A DNA stretch of 64,000 nucleotides from G020348185 sp964525045. Its GTDB lineage: Bacteria; Nitrospirota; Nitrospiria; Nitrospirales; UBA8639. Below are positions 8,686 to 17,856 of the stretch, one piece after another; within the stretch, counting starts at the first letter, position 1, and each line of letters opens with the position of its first letter. The notes under the pieces were generated by a model. It was not told the DNA's origin and made no database searches. It saw nothing but the letters and a program-made list of their open reading frames with translations. The position numbers were made by a program, and so were the translations under genes. The stretch covers positions 62,001 through 126,000 of the forward strand of contig CAZGFD010000005.1 of NCBI GenBank assembly GCA_964525045.1. The letters are read 5' to 3'.

Positions 8686-8926
8686 GTCAACTCAAGGGAA
8701 ACGGGGATCCCATAAGGCAAGGACTTCAACATTTAGAAAGGTGGGTTCGCTCTCGGATAAACAAAACCAAGTTTGTGCCTTGACATCCTGAGGACCCCCT
8801 GCCAGGTTTAACTTTTACCGTTTTAAGAGTAAGAGGAACAAGAATACGGTTCTTCACCGGGGGTATAAAATGATTAATTGGAACGTACACCCCATTCTCC
8901 TTAATCTGCATGATTAAATAAAAACA

Positions 8927-10144
8927 ATGATGAACGCGGATCAATCAGACAAATATTTCGGCCTCATATTATTGACCTTTCTTCTACTCACCAGCTCCTT
9001 ACCAATAACCGATGTCCAATCAGAAACCATCCAAGCGTACTCGAACCCACAAGATCCGGAAACCTCTCACCCCATAGTCATTGCCCACCGGGGAGCCAGT
9101 GGGTACCTCCCTGAACATACGCTGGCAGCCTATAGCATCGCCATCTTTCACGGGGCGGACTTCATCGAACCGGATGTGGTGATGAGCAAAGATCGGCACC
9201 TGATCGTGCGTCACGATAATGAGCTGAATCTGACGACTGACGTAGCAGACCATCCGGAATTTTCCTCACGAAAAAGGACGAAAACCGTCGATGGCGAAGC
9301 AACCACCGGGTGGTTTTCGGAGGATTTCACCTTGGCGGAAATCAAAACCCTGCGGGCAATCGAGGGGATTCCGCAGGTCCGACCCGAGAACACGAAATTT
9401 AATAGGCAGTTTGAAATACCCACATTTCAAGAAGTAATCGATTTCGTCAGAAAAATGGAAGATTTTACAGGGCGGACAATAGGCATTTATCCCGAAATCA
9501 AACATCCAACCTATTTTGATAATCTCCACCTATCCATGGAGGAACCGCTCGTTCAAATTCTCAGGACCAATGGGTATGAGACTCAACACACCCGGGTTTA
9601 TATCCAGTCTTTTGAAGTGAGTAACTTGAAGGATCTCAATACGATGACCACGATCCCTTTAGTTCAATTGCTTGGGTCCCGGGGACAACCCTATGACGTA
9701 GGTGGAGCAGGCGGGACCTTAACCTATGCTCAAATGGCCACAACGGAAGGATTAGCGGAGATTGCGACCTACGCAGATGGAGTGGCCCCAGAGAAGTATC
9801 ACTTTCTCATTCCCAAAGATCAGGATGGCAACCTCTCCCTTTCCCGGGCTACTCAATTCGTCCAGCGGGCTCATGCCCTCGGGTTGAAAGTCCACCCATA
9901 TACGTTCCGCGCAGAAAATTTTTTCCTCCCCGCCAATTTCACCAAAGGACACGACCCTCTCTCATTAGGGAATTCCGCAGACGAAATGAAAATCTTTTTA
10001 CAGGCAGGGGTTGATGGGTTTTTTACTGATCATCCCAATATCGGTGTGCAGGCGAGGGATAATTTTCTGGACAAGTCTCATGGTATTGGAAAGCGCACAA
10101 AACCAAAAGAAAGTTCAATAGGCAAATTTCATGAAACAAATTAG
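8927..10144 (+). CDS. glpQ: Glycerophosphodiester phosphodiesterase, exported
   Basis: 405 residues. It hydrolyses deacylated phospholipids to glycerol-3-phosphate and an alcohol. A signal peptide spans about residues 9-32. The GDPD motifs follow: AHRGASGYLPEHT with the catalytic histidine near 54, GADFIEPDVVMSKD with metal-binding Glu/Asp, VRHD, and PEIKHPTYF; the end has GVDGFFTDHP. Its length and order fit the long periplasmic GlpQ type. It is divergent from the B12 operon and may supply glycerol phosphate, whose dehydrogenase is at 55.8 kb. The last 25 residues are lysine rich and probably disordered. Confidence 0.92.
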   Translation: MMNADQSDKYFGLILLTFLLLTSSLPITDVQSETIQAYSNPQDPETSHPIVIAHRGASGYLPEHTLAAYSIAIFHGADFIEPDVVMSKDRHLIVRHDNELNLTTDVADHPEFSSRKRTKTVDGEATTGWFSEDFTLAEIKTLRAIEGIPQVRPENTKFNRQFEIPTFQEVIDFVRKMEDFTGRTIGIYPEIKHPTYFDNLHLSMEEPLVQILRTNGYETQHTRVYIQSFEVSNLKDLNTMTTIPLVQLLGSRGQPYDVGGAGGTLTYAQMATTEGLAEIATYADGVAPEKYHFLIPKDQDGNLSLSRATQFVQRAHALGLKVHPYTFRAENFFLPANFTKGHDPLSLGNSADEMKIFLQAGVDGFFTDHPNIGVQARDNFLDKSHGIGKRTKPKESSIGKFHETN

Positions 10145-10225
10145 GCCAGAGACGGTCAATGTTCATTACATGGGTCGAATCAATAAATAAAGAAACCCGA
10201 CCCCTTTATTCGACCGTTAAAATTC

Positions 10226-11071
10226 TCAAAATTCCTTCTCGGGGATAAACGCTTGAAATTCTTCCAATAAGCCGGCCGCAAAGGCACGAATGTCCGGATC
10301 TGAGTCCGTCAAAGTATACTCGAGTAAAACTTTGGCGTCCTGCGGATTTCGTTCGGTGAGCCACACGAGAGCTTGAACCCGGTGCTCGGGCAAAGGATCC
10401 GATTCGGCCATTTGCACCACGGCATCACGGATGGAGTCCTCGGCTTCTGGATGTTCGATCCCATATAATCCTTCCAATGCGAGGGTGCGCACGTCCGGCT
10501 CTTCATCCTGGAGGGCTGTCACCAACGTGGGAATGATATCATCCCCCCCCTCTTCCCAACTATGTGCCAGGATATCCTCTAAGGCCTCTAATCGGGTCTC
10601 AGGATCGGAGGAATTTTCAAAATCTGCCTGCCAGGTCTCTATGGTTGGATCGTTTTCAGAGTCCTCTTCCTGGGGTGCTTCTTGGGACTCCACGACAGTC
10701 CATTCCTCGGGATTCGTCGCGGGGGAGGCCGAATTCGCATTCCGTGGCCATACATAGAGCGAAGAGCCCGCTAAGGCGTAATTCATCCCCCTAAGCAGCC
10801 GGTCAAGCACCCTATCGACTGGAACATCATGAAAAGTCTCTGTCACGATATTTGATGAAAGGGTAGGATCAATGTGGGCCGTGAAACCAAGGGGTCGGCC
10901 CAAGGCAGCGAGTACCTTCTCCAGGGAGGCATTGTGCAAGGTTGCATTGACACGGTCCTCATGTACCGCCACATTGATTGGATTAGAAGCCGAGGCGAAG
11001 GCAAAGGTATTCCCCGTTAACAAAAATACACTCACCAGAAAAATTCCTCTGACGGGAACTCGCCACCTCAT
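10226..11071 (-). CDS. Exported protein with STN-like domain and HEAT repeats
   Basis: About 281 residues. After a signal peptide comes a short secretin/TonB N-terminal (STN)-like domain (VNATLHNASLEKVLAALG, then FHDVPVDRVLDRLL, ending SSLYVWP), about residues 35-110. An acidic linker of about 40 residues leads to three or four HEAT-like helical repeats (EPDVRTLALEGLYGI, PEHRVQALVWL, DPDIRAFAAGLL). No enzyme motif is seen; a periplasmic protein-protein scaffold is likely. I choose the ATG at 11071-11069 because an AAGGAG site lies about nine bases upstream; a GTG at 11080 is also open. Confidence 0.75.
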   Translation of the reverse strand: MRWRVPVRGIFLVSVFLLTGNTFAFASASNPINVAVHEDRVNATLHNASLEKVLAALGRPLGFTAHIDPTLSSNIVTETFHDVPVDRVLDRLLRGMNYALAGSSLYVWPRNANSASPATNPEEWTVVESQEAPQEEDSENDPTIETWQADFENSSDPETRLEALEDILAHSWEEGGDDIIPTLVTALQDEEPDVRTLALEGLYGIEHPEAEDSIRDAVVQMAESDPLPEHRVQALVWLTERNPQDAKVLLEYTLTDSDPDIRAFAAGLLEEFQAFIPEKEF

Positions 11072-11344
11072 GACCTCCACTCCTTCCCTCCCCTCAGCTT
11101 CGATTTCCGGTCACCCTCCCCCACGGCCTACCGTACAACCTGAATCAATCAGGTGGACGACAGAACCTATTGCCACTATTATCCCTTATTTTGAGGCCTC
11201 TGGGAGGGATAAATCAATAGATTTTTTAACAAATTGGCAGGGGGGCTTTGTTGTTGAGCCTTAAAAAATGGGAAAAAAACAACCGCATGCGTAAGGTTTC
11301 TCAAAAAAAGACTTGTTTGTGACGGGTTCGGTCCATTTAGTGTG

Positions 11345-12913
11345 TCAGTCATTCTGACTCTCTAATACAGAAAGAAGCCTATCCAATTTAACATGTTCAT
11401 GTATATGATCGGCCCAACGATCGAGCCCTCCAGCTACCTTGGCGGAGACAGCCTTGGATGCCTCCATTTCAATCGGAGATAGGCCTTTCCGGTGGCGGAC
11501 CCGATTCAACCATTGGCGGCGAAATAGAGGTTGATCAAATACCCCGTGAATATATGTTCCCCAGACTAGTCCATCTTCCCTCAATACCCCATCGAATTGT
11601 CCATCTCCCTCAGTTTGTTTTGGGTAAGGGAAGGTAACCGTAAGGGTTTCCTTATGGGCATGGGTTCGAAAACAAGGTCGGATATCTTCTCCCTGTGTGA
11701 CACCCATATGAATCTCATACCCTCTCACCATATAGTCAGAGGGAATTCCCGGTTGCAATGGATGAGCATAAACTTGAACCGTTTTTTTATCTGCTACAAG
11801 CGTAGTCGTGACATTCAATAATTCCAAACCCTTTACCTTTCCGCCGGTTTCAACTCCATTTGGATCAGTGACTTCTCGCCCCAACATTTGAAATCCCCCA
11901 CAAATACCCACTATTTCACCTCCGCGTCCGACGTATTTGACAATACCCTTCCCAAATCCCTCTTTTTTCAAATACTCCAGATCTGCAATGGTGGTTTTAC
12001 TTCCGGGAAGAACGACAACGTCAGCTCCATGGATTTCATTCGGATTGGCCACATATCTCAAAGCAACATCCGTTTCTGCCTGTAATTGATTGAAATCCGT
12101 AAAATTGCTCATGTGTGGCAACAGGATAATGGCAATATTAATCTTATCGGCGGCAAACGGGGTAAATCGAAACCTTTCGACCTCAACACTATCTTCTTGA
12201 TCTAACTCGAGATTTCGTAGATAAGGAATGACTCCAATTACCGGCACCCCAGTCCGCTCCTCAATAATCCCAATACCATCTTGAAACAAATGGATATCCC
12301 CACGAAATTTATTTATGACCACGCCAACCACTCGCTGGCGCTCTTCTGGTTCGAGCAACTGCAACGTCCCAATCACCTGAGCAAAAATACCCCCTCGATC
12401 TATATCAGCGACTAGAATCACGGCAGCTTCAGCCATGTGTACTATTGGCCAATTTACGATATCGCGATTTCGCAAATTCAATTCAGCGGCACTGCCGGCC
12501 CCTTCAATCAGAATCACCTCATATTGTTTCGACAAACGTTCGTAACTGGCTTTCACATGTTCGAACAGCTCAACCCTGTAATCAAAATATTCCCGAGCCT
12601 GCTGACGGGCCCAGATTTTTCCATGGACAATGATTTGGGATTTGTTATCGGCCACAGGTTTCAATAGCACTGGATTCATATCCACATGGGGAGCTAAACC
12701 ACAGGCTTCTGCTTGAAGCACCTGTGCACGCCCCATCTCTCCACCTTGAAAGGTGACATAAGAGTTCAAGGACATATTTTGGGCTTTAAATGGGGCAACA
12801 CGAATACCCGCACGGAATAATAATCGACCCAATCCTGCCGTAATCAGGCTCTTTCCAACGTCAGATCCCGTTCCTAATATGGCGAGGGCGCGACTCATCC
12901 GATCTTTGGTCAT
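11345..12913 (-). CDS. cobQ: Cobyric acid synthase
   Basis: 522 residues. It amidates positions b, d, e and g of adenosylcobyrinic acid a,c-diamide with glutamine and ATP. The N-terminal ATPase has GTGSDVGKS at residues 14-22 and FKAQNMSLNSYVT; the C-terminal amidotransferase has GSKTTIADL and the nucleophile in GICGGFQMLG, with GTYIHGVFD near the end. It belongs to the same pathway as the operon to the left but is separated by glpQ and the STN-HEAT gene and has no riboswitch in front that I can see. A second in-frame ATG lies at residue 6. Confidence 0.94.
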   Translation of the reverse strand: MTKDRMSRALAILGTGSDVGKSLITAGLGRLLFRAGIRVAPFKAQNMSLNSYVTFQGGEMGRAQVLQAEACGLAPHVDMNPVLLKPVADNKSQIIVHGKIWARQQAREYFDYRVELFEHVKASYERLSKQYEVILIEGAGSAAELNLRNRDIVNWPIVHMAEAAVILVADIDRGGIFAQVIGTLQLLEPEERQRVVGVVINKFRGDIHLFQDGIGIIEERTGVPVIGVIPYLRNLELDQEDSVEVERFRFTPFAADKINIAIILLPHMSNFTDFNQLQAETDVALRYVANPNEIHGADVVVLPGSKTTIADLEYLKKEGFGKGIVKYVGRGGEIVGICGGFQMLGREVTDPNGVETGGKVKGLELLNVTTTLVADKKTVQVYAHPLQPGIPSDYMVRGYEIHMGVTQGEDIRPCFRTHAHKETLTVTFPYPKQTEGDGQFDGVLREDGLVWGTYIHGVFDQPLFRRQWLNRVRHRKGLSPIEMEASKAVSAKVAGGLDRWADHIHEHVKLDRLLSVLESQND

Positions 12914-13245
12914 TTTTTGATTGGCATTTAAAGTAACCAGATTTTTCCTCTAGCCTCGAATATTGATTGTTAGATCTTACCCTTGCTACTGGGCTACCTT
13001 GTCGTCTTTAACGGAAAAGATGATAAATAAAAATTCTAATTGACATTTTTTGACTAAAGGTATATTTTATGAATACTTATTTGGCATAAAAGTATAGTTT
13101 TTTTTAATTTTATTGCTTATTAAAAGTTTAGTAGATAATTTAATAAACCATTAGTCAAATATTGACAATTTAACATTAAAAAACTTTAAATTTTTCATCG
13201 ATTAATTTTCGGATGCTTTACCACCCACCCAAAAAAGGAGGCTTT
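12914..13245. other. AT-rich intergenic region
   Basis: No gene is seen here. From about 13020 to 13200 the sequence is markedly AT rich, with runs of A and T and two TTGACA boxes on the plus strand (13040-13045 and 13162-13167). It separates cobQ from the divergent YtxH-like gene and probably holds the promoter of the latter. Confidence 0.6.
13162..13190 (+). promoter_or_regulatory. Candidate sigma-70 promoter for the YtxH-like gene
   Basis: TTGACA at 13162-13167 and TTTAAA at 13185-13190 are 17 bases apart. An earlier alternative has TTGACA at 13040 with TATTTT at 13063, also 17 bases apart. Both point at the gene starting at 13246. Confidence 0.45.
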
Positions 13246-13563
13246 ATGAAATTTCAATCCTCAACTACGATGCTTGCAGGGCTTTCCCTATGTGCTGGAG
13301 CCGCGATCGGACTGGGGACGGGGGTTTTGTTTGCCCCCAGATCTGGCGAGCGAACTCGCCGGAAAATAAAAGATTTCGTCGAAGACGCGGGGGAACATCT
13401 TGCTGAAAAAAGGACCGAGGCTACACGTTCGGTTTCACGCCTATTCAAAAGAATTTCATCCTCGTGCCGCATTCAGCCCCAAAAACGAATACTGGCAAAT
13501 TTTCGTTTGAAACCAGGTTGGCTGAATCATCATTCTAATAGAAGAACATTTATGGTATCGTAA
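13246..13563 (+). CDS. YtxH domain-containing protein
   Basis: A 105-residue protein. It begins with a glycine/alanine-rich hydrophobic segment (about residues 8-26, ending GVLFAPRSG), followed by ERTRRKIKDFVEDAGEHLAEK, the typical YtxH pattern of one membrane span and an amphipathic helix. These proteins are linked to stress responses, with no known biochemical role. The start at 13246 is fixed by an AAAGGAGG site; the longer open frame from 13213 is unlikely. The last 40 residues are basic and unlike other family members, so a late frameshift is possible. Confidence 0.72.
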   Translation: MKFQSSTTMLAGLSLCAGAAIGLGTGVLFAPRSGERTRRKIKDFVEDAGEHLAEKRTEATRSVSRLFKRISSSCRIQPQKRILANFRLKPGWLNHHSNRRTFMVS

Positions 13564-13664
13564 ATTATGGGTTTTGGAGGGGAAACTTGACAGGAGGCAT
13601 TGCCCCCTTGTCAGGTGTTCAACAATGATCAGACCCCCAAACAAGGTTCTCTGGAATCATTTCT

Positions 13665-14168
13665 ATGTGGATGATAGAACAACTTTCAATACCTAAAATC
13701 GATCAAAGAAAAAATTGTAAGGTAATCGGCCTATTCACAGTGGCAGTGTTCCTCTTTCTGAACCTACTCGGGCCAGCCCAAATATTTGGCGAGATCCTCC
13801 CTGTTCAACATGATTTACCCAATCCAGCGCCCTCTCCAGAAATATCTCAAATGGAGGCCCTGGAATACGATCTTCGTCAATCACCGTCCCTTTCCCACAA
13901 AACACCCAATCTCTCTCCTAACGATCAGGATACATTGGGGTTTTTCCTGGATAAGAATCGACAAGGCCTTGGGTTAAAATATGAGCCAGGGGGAAAAATC
14001 CCCGGGGTAGATCTCGGTCTCGAGTCCCATAATCTCCACTCCCTTAATCGAATACTTCCCAGGGAGGGACCCTACCCGAGCTGGACTCCCCAGGACGAAT
14101 CTCAGTATTTCGGAAATCCTCGAACCGCTCCCGACCACAGCGGTGCCTTCCTGCGATTTCGTTGGTAG
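13665..14168 (+). CDS. Hypothetical exported protein
   Basis: A 167-residue protein that I do not recognise. It has a basic N terminus, a hydrophobic segment at about residues 22-40 (VIGLFTVAVFLFLNLLG) suggesting a signal peptide, and then a proline- and serine-rich, low-complexity body ending in FLRFRW. An aromatic residue at the very end is common in outer-membrane proteins, but this body is too short and irregular for a barrel. It is convergent with the DUF2780 gene 16 bases downstream. Confidence 0.5.
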   Translation: MWMIEQLSIPKIDQRKNCKVIGLFTVAVFLFLNLLGPAQIFGEILPVQHDLPNPAPSPEISQMEALEYDLRQSPSLSHKTPNLSPNDQDTLGFFLDKNRQGLGLKYEPGGKIPGVDLGLESHNLHSLNRILPREGPYPSWTPQDESQYFGNPRTAPDHSGAFLRFRW

Positions 14169-14186
14169 GCTTCTCGAAGCTTTTTT
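14169..14186 (+). terminator. Short candidate terminator
   Basis: GCTT-CTCG-AAGC is followed at once by six T bases, directly after the preceding plus-strand gene. The stem is only 4-5 bp and its T-run overlaps the stop region of the convergent gene, so the call is weak. Confidence 0.35.
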
Positions 14187-14661
14187 ATAGTAATGCGCTC
14201 GCCAGGAGATTTCTGACGGTCTCCCCTCCCTGGGCTTCAACATAGTCGAGTACCACGGGGACAAATTTATTCGCCATTTCGGGTGATAGCCCCAGCTCAG
14301 AAAAGGAACTCGCCAAATCCATCACCCCTCCCAGTTGTTTGTTGGCCTCACCACCAAACAGAGATGATCCCTGCCCCATCATATCGTTTAAGGTCCCACT
14401 GGGTTTAGGGGCAGCCTCCAGCAATGAATCCATTTCGGGAACCGCCTGAGCGACCTGATCAAACTCCTGGGGACTGAGGGTTTGTTTAGCTGAATTGAAA
14501 AGGGCTCCCGCTCCACCCTGAGCTTGCGATTTGGTGACCCCAAGTTGCTGCATTAACAGATCGACCAGACTGACGTCTTGAGCGTAAACTGCGAAGGGAC
14601 TCAGTCCCAAACTGATGGTCAACACCATGATCATAAAAACCGAACGATGTTGTTTTCTCAT
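14185..14661 (-). CDS. DUF2780-like exported protein
   Basis: 158 residues. A signal peptide (ending AVYAQD near residue 30) is followed by LVDLLMQQLGVTKSQAQGGAGALF, which is typical of the DUF2780/VcgC family: helical domains built on a quorum of alanine and glycine with an unknown function. The rest matches the family pattern (VPEMDSLL, LGGVMDLASSFSELGLSPEMANKFVPVVLDYV). I start it at the ATG 14661-14659 with an AAAGGAGG site; a 7-residue upstream extension is open but has no site. It stands alone on the minus strand. Confidence 0.75.
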   Translation of the reverse strand: MRKQHRSVFMIMVLTISLGLSPFAVYAQDVSLVDLLMQQLGVTKSQAQGGAGALFNSAKQTLSPQEFDQVAQAVPEMDSLLEAAPKPSGTLNDMMGQGSSLFGGEANKQLGGVMDLASSFSELGLSPEMANKFVPVVLDYVEAQGGETVRNLLASALL

Positions 14662-14754
14662 CTTAACCTCCTTTTCGCCCACACGAAGATATTGAAATAG
14701 TTTATAAAACCCAATAGGCTACCTCCTTAGAGTTAACCATCTTTTATACCGCCG

Positions 14755-15306
14755 ATGGCCCTTTCACGCCAACAACGTCCAATCATCGCTTTTGGGGACA
14801 GTCTGGTTGAGGGCCTTGGTGCCTCGAAAAACCGCAATTGGGTTTCGCTTCTTTCTGCTCGCTCTCACATCCCCATTCTCAACAAAGGCCAAAGGCACGA
14901 CACCACTCGTTCGGCTTTGACCCGACTTGAGAAGGACGTTCTTCTTCATAACCCCCTCTTAACGATCCTTTTGCTTGGAGGGAATGACATTCTGTTTAGA
15001 ATACCCAAGAAGGAGACGTTCCTCAATCTCAGTCATATGATCGATCGAATCCAAAACCAGGAAATCGGTGTCCTGTTGGTTGGAGTCCGCGGGGGGATCC
15101 TTATCGATGCCTTTGAAGGAAAATTTCAAACTCTGGCTAAGGAAAAAGGGATCCCATGTATTCCCAATATTTTAGAAGACATTCTAGATGACCCTGGCTT
15201 AATGACTGACCCCCTTCATCCCAATGATGATGGGCATCAAATAATAGCCGACCGGATCGAAGGCATGCTGGGACAGGTGGATAATCCCGCTCACCCCAAG
15301 TATTAA
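14755..15306 (+). CDS. SGNH/GDSL-type hydrolase
   Basis: A 183-residue esterase-like protein without a signal peptide. Block I is AFGDSLVEG with the nucleophilic serine at residue 16, block III is LLGGND, and block V is DPLHPNDDGH with the catalytic Asp/His. Block II (NKGQRHDTT) replaces the usual N-x-G-x-x-G-D-T pattern in part. The size and order match the TesA-like lysophospholipase/arylesterase group. The natural substrate cannot be told. It stands alone, divergent from the DUF2780 gene. Confidence 0.82.
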   Translation: MALSRQQRPIIAFGDSLVEGLGASKNRNWVSLLSARSHIPILNKGQRHDTTRSALTRLEKDVLLHNPLLTILLLGGNDILFRIPKKETFLNLSHMIDRIQNQEIGVLLVGVRGGILIDAFEGKFQTLAKEKGIPCIPNILEDILDDPGLMTDPLHPNDDGHQIIADRIEGMLGQVDNPAHPKY

Positions 15307-15412
15307 GCTCCCATCACCTATCCGCCTTATTATTTGGATGACCTCCCCCGGTTGAGTTCTGAATCTTCCGGAAATCGGACATGGAAATTCCCCCAACGTC
15401 CACCGAAGAAGG

Positions 15413-16720
15413 TTACGGAATGACGGGAATCGTAATCTGAATGGGAAAGAGTTGTTTAGGGTCCTGGCGAAGCCGAGATTGCTGGAGGAGCGTGGGAAGA
15501 TCGGCTTGAACCTTTTGTCGATAGGAAACCTTTCCATTGGTTTCAATCGTGACGGGGGTAGCGAAATCGACCATTTTTGAATTTAAAAACACACTATACC
15601 GTCTGACAAGATCTGTTCGTACGACAATGTGATTCGGTTCGGTAATCTCAGCATGCAAATACGCATATCGACCTTTCTTTATATACTCATCTTGGTTGTC
15701 AATTAAATCTTCTGTAAATTCCCCGATGCGATCCGTTGCATCAATGCGAACCCAAAGGAAGCTTTCCAAATGCGAGGCATCCCTCACGACGGTCAATTCT
15801 TGGGGCAAAGGATTCCGACGCTGTTGATCAAACCATTCCACGAGGCCAGGTAATTCTTCTCGAGGAAAGAAATGTCCCCCGGCATGAGGATGACTCCTAT
15901 TATGTTCCTGATACACAAACTGAATATTTCTTCTTTTCATTTCTTTAACAAGTTCCCGGCTTAACCACACCGGCATGACCTGGTCTTGGACTCCATGAAT
16001 GACATAGACCGAAGTCTGCTTCAAATTATCTAGAAACGGATACAGAACTTTATCAATTCCACTGGCCATAGGGGCTACCCCCGCAAACAGGGGTGCCTGA
16101 TGCATGCCAATGATCCAAGCTCCAATTCCCCCATTGGACATACCGGTGAGAAAAACACGATCGGGATCGATATGATAGCGGGACCGAACGGCACGGAGCG
16201 TTGCTAAGACTAAGTCCTCACCCTGCCTCGTCCACCATGCACCCCTTGAAATCGTTGGACAGGCCAGAATATATCCTTGCTTGAGACGGGGCACCCAGCG
16301 CTCCAAATAGGAGTCTCCACTGAACCCTGCACCGTGGAGACAAATAATCAAGGGGAAACTCGAGGATGCTTCATAACTCTGAGGGACATACAACCCATAT
16401 TCATACGGTTGTCCCCTCACCCGAACCCGTTGACTTGGAAGAAGGCCGACCGGCCTTTTCCCATATTCGATTCCGGTCTGAATAATATCTGTTATTCGCC
16501 CAAGAGTTGCGTCGGGACGAGACAAAATGAGTTCTTTCAGTACATCTTGGGAACTGGAATCAGTTTGGAGATATTGTTGGACAAGGGAAGTCAGAGACGT
16601 ACGATCGGCCGGGTCTTTTCCCACCGGCAGGAATTCTGTCGACCACGCAGCAGAATCGAAAAATAATCCGAGGCTACCCAACACAACCCCAATAATCAAG
16701 ACAGAAAAATAGCGGTTCAT
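15413..16720 (-). CDS. Exported alpha/beta hydrolase (carboxylesterase/feruloyl-esterase-like)
   Basis: 435 residues with a signal peptide (about 1-27). The hydrolase core has IICLHGAGFSGDSYL (oxyanion region), GMSNGGIGAW with the nucleophilic serine, HGVQDQVMPVW and a later histidine in HPHAGGHFF. A 130-residue C-terminal part (WVRIDATDRIG, RTDLVRRYSVFLN) looks like a beta-rich accessory domain. The ATG overlaps the ribD stop as ATGA, so it is coupled to riboflavin and PPDK genes, although a functional link is not obvious. Substrate unknown. Confidence 0.75.
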   Translation of the reverse strand: MNRYFSVLIIGVVLGSLGLFFDSAAWSTEFLPVGKDPADRTSLTSLVQQYLQTDSSSQDVLKELILSRPDATLGRITDIIQTGIEYGKRPVGLLPSQRVRVRGQPYEYGLYVPQSYEASSSFPLIICLHGAGFSGDSYLERWVPRLKQGYILACPTISRGAWWTRQGEDLVLATLRAVRSRYHIDPDRVFLTGMSNGGIGAWIIGMHQAPLFAGVAPMASGIDKVLYPFLDNLKQTSVYVIHGVQDQVMPVWLSRELVKEMKRRNIQFVYQEHNRSHPHAGGHFFPREELPGLVEWFDQQRRNPLPQELTVVRDASHLESFLWVRIDATDRIGEFTEDLIDNQDEYIKKGRYAYLHAEITEPNHIVVRTDLVRRYSVFLNSKMVDFATPVTIETNGKVSYRQKVQADLPTLLQQSRLRQDPKQLFPIQITIPVIP

Positions 16721-17856
16721 TTTTCTATCGAGGTGCTAAGGGATCCCGTCAAGAGAAAATCTTGCCCCAAAGGCAGGATATTCATTTCTTTGATCGGAAT
16801 GGCATTGGTCAGTAGTGAAGGAGACCGTCCTCCCACGAGACTGATGGCATTTTGTCCCCCAAGTAAACGAGGGGCAACATAGAGCATAATTTTGTTTACG
16901 ACTCGGAGATGGAGGGCTGTGGCGTTTAGCTCACTTCCTCCTTCCAGCAACACGCTGGTCACACCCATTTTCCCCAGGCTGCTGAGACATGCCGCAAGCG
17001 AGACACGGCCTTTCATCCGTGGGAGGACCAGCACCGTTACCCCTAAACCTTTTAGCCGCTTTATTTTGGAATTCGAAGCCTGCCGGGTGGTCGCAATGAT
17101 GGTGGGTTGCTGGAGTGGCCATTTCAGGATGTTTCGCGAAAGTGGAATTCGAAGGTGGCTATCCACGACAACTCTCAGAGGTTGCCTGATTCTTGCATTT
17201 CTTTTGATATCCTCCCAGATCCTCACTGACAACAGAGGATCATCCTTGAGAACCGTACCGAGCCCCACCAAGATGGCATCGACCTGACGGCGGATCTGGT
17301 GAACGTGATGCCTCGCTTTTTCCCGCGTTATCCATTTGGATTCGCCGCGAACCGTGGCAATTTTTCCGTCCACGGTCATCGCCGCTTTGAGAATGACAAA
17401 CGGCCGGCCAGTTTTGATCCAATACATATAGCTCTCGTTAAGCTGCTCAGCCACATTTTCTTGACAGCCGACTGCCACGACCAATCCGGCTTTCCGAAGC
17501 TGGCGGATACCTTTTCCACGGACGGACGGATTGGGATCGCGCATCGCGACCACGATTCGATGAAGGTGAGAATGGACAAGAACGGGAACACACGGGGGCG
17601 TTCGTTTCTGAGTATGACAGCAGGGTTCTAACGTCACATACAAGGTGCCGCCCCTCGCTTGAGGACCGGCTTGATGAAGGGCCATGATTTCCGCATGCGG
17701 CCCGCCGGCCTTCCGGTGATATCCTTTTCCGACAACACGGCCGTTGTTGACAATGACGGCTCCAACCATGGGATTGGGGCTGGTCGCGCCCCTCCCCTTG
17801 GCCGCCAGGCGAAGGGCGAGGTTCATATACGAGACGTCTTGAGTGACGTCGTTCAC
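16717..17856 (-). CDS. ribD: Bifunctional riboflavin deaminase-reductase
   Basis: 379 residues. The N-terminal deaminase has the zinc motif HAEI plus PCCHTQKRTPPC; the C-terminal reductase has SKWITREKARHHVHQIR and ILVGLGTVLKDDPLLSVR, with LLEGGSELNATAL near the end. It performs the second and third steps of riboflavin synthesis. The start is a GTG (17856-17854) that overlaps the ppdK stop as GTGA; an internal ATG lies at residue 11. The stop overlaps the next gene as ATGA. The other rib genes are not in this window. Confidence 0.93.
   Translation of the reverse strand: MNDVTQDVSYMNLALRLAAKGRGATSPNPMVGAVIVNNGRVVGKGYHRKAGGPHAEIMALHQAGPQARGGTLYVTLEPCCHTQKRTPPCVPVLVHSHLHRIVVAMRDPNPSVRGKGIRQLRKAGLVVAVGCQENVAEQLNESYMYWIKTGRPFVILKAAMTVDGKIATVRGESKWITREKARHHVHQIRRQVDAILVGLGTVLKDDPLLSVRIWEDIKRNARIRQPLRVVVDSHLRIPLSRNILKWPLQQPTIIATTRQASNSKIKRLKGLGVTVLVLPRMKGRVSLAACLSSLGKMGVTSVLLEGGSELNATALHLRVVNKIMLYVAPRLLGGQNAISLVGGRSPSLLTNAIPIKEMNILPLGQDFLLTGSLSTSIEK

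Noticed and set aside
10173..10215. GGTCGAAT/ATTCGACC inverted repeat between convergent glpQ and the STN-HEAT gene
   Set aside because: The arms are 8 bp with a large spacer and no T-run; too weak to call a terminator.
13587..13615. Hairpin after the YtxH-like gene as a terminator
   Set aside because: The stem has mismatches and no T-run follows.
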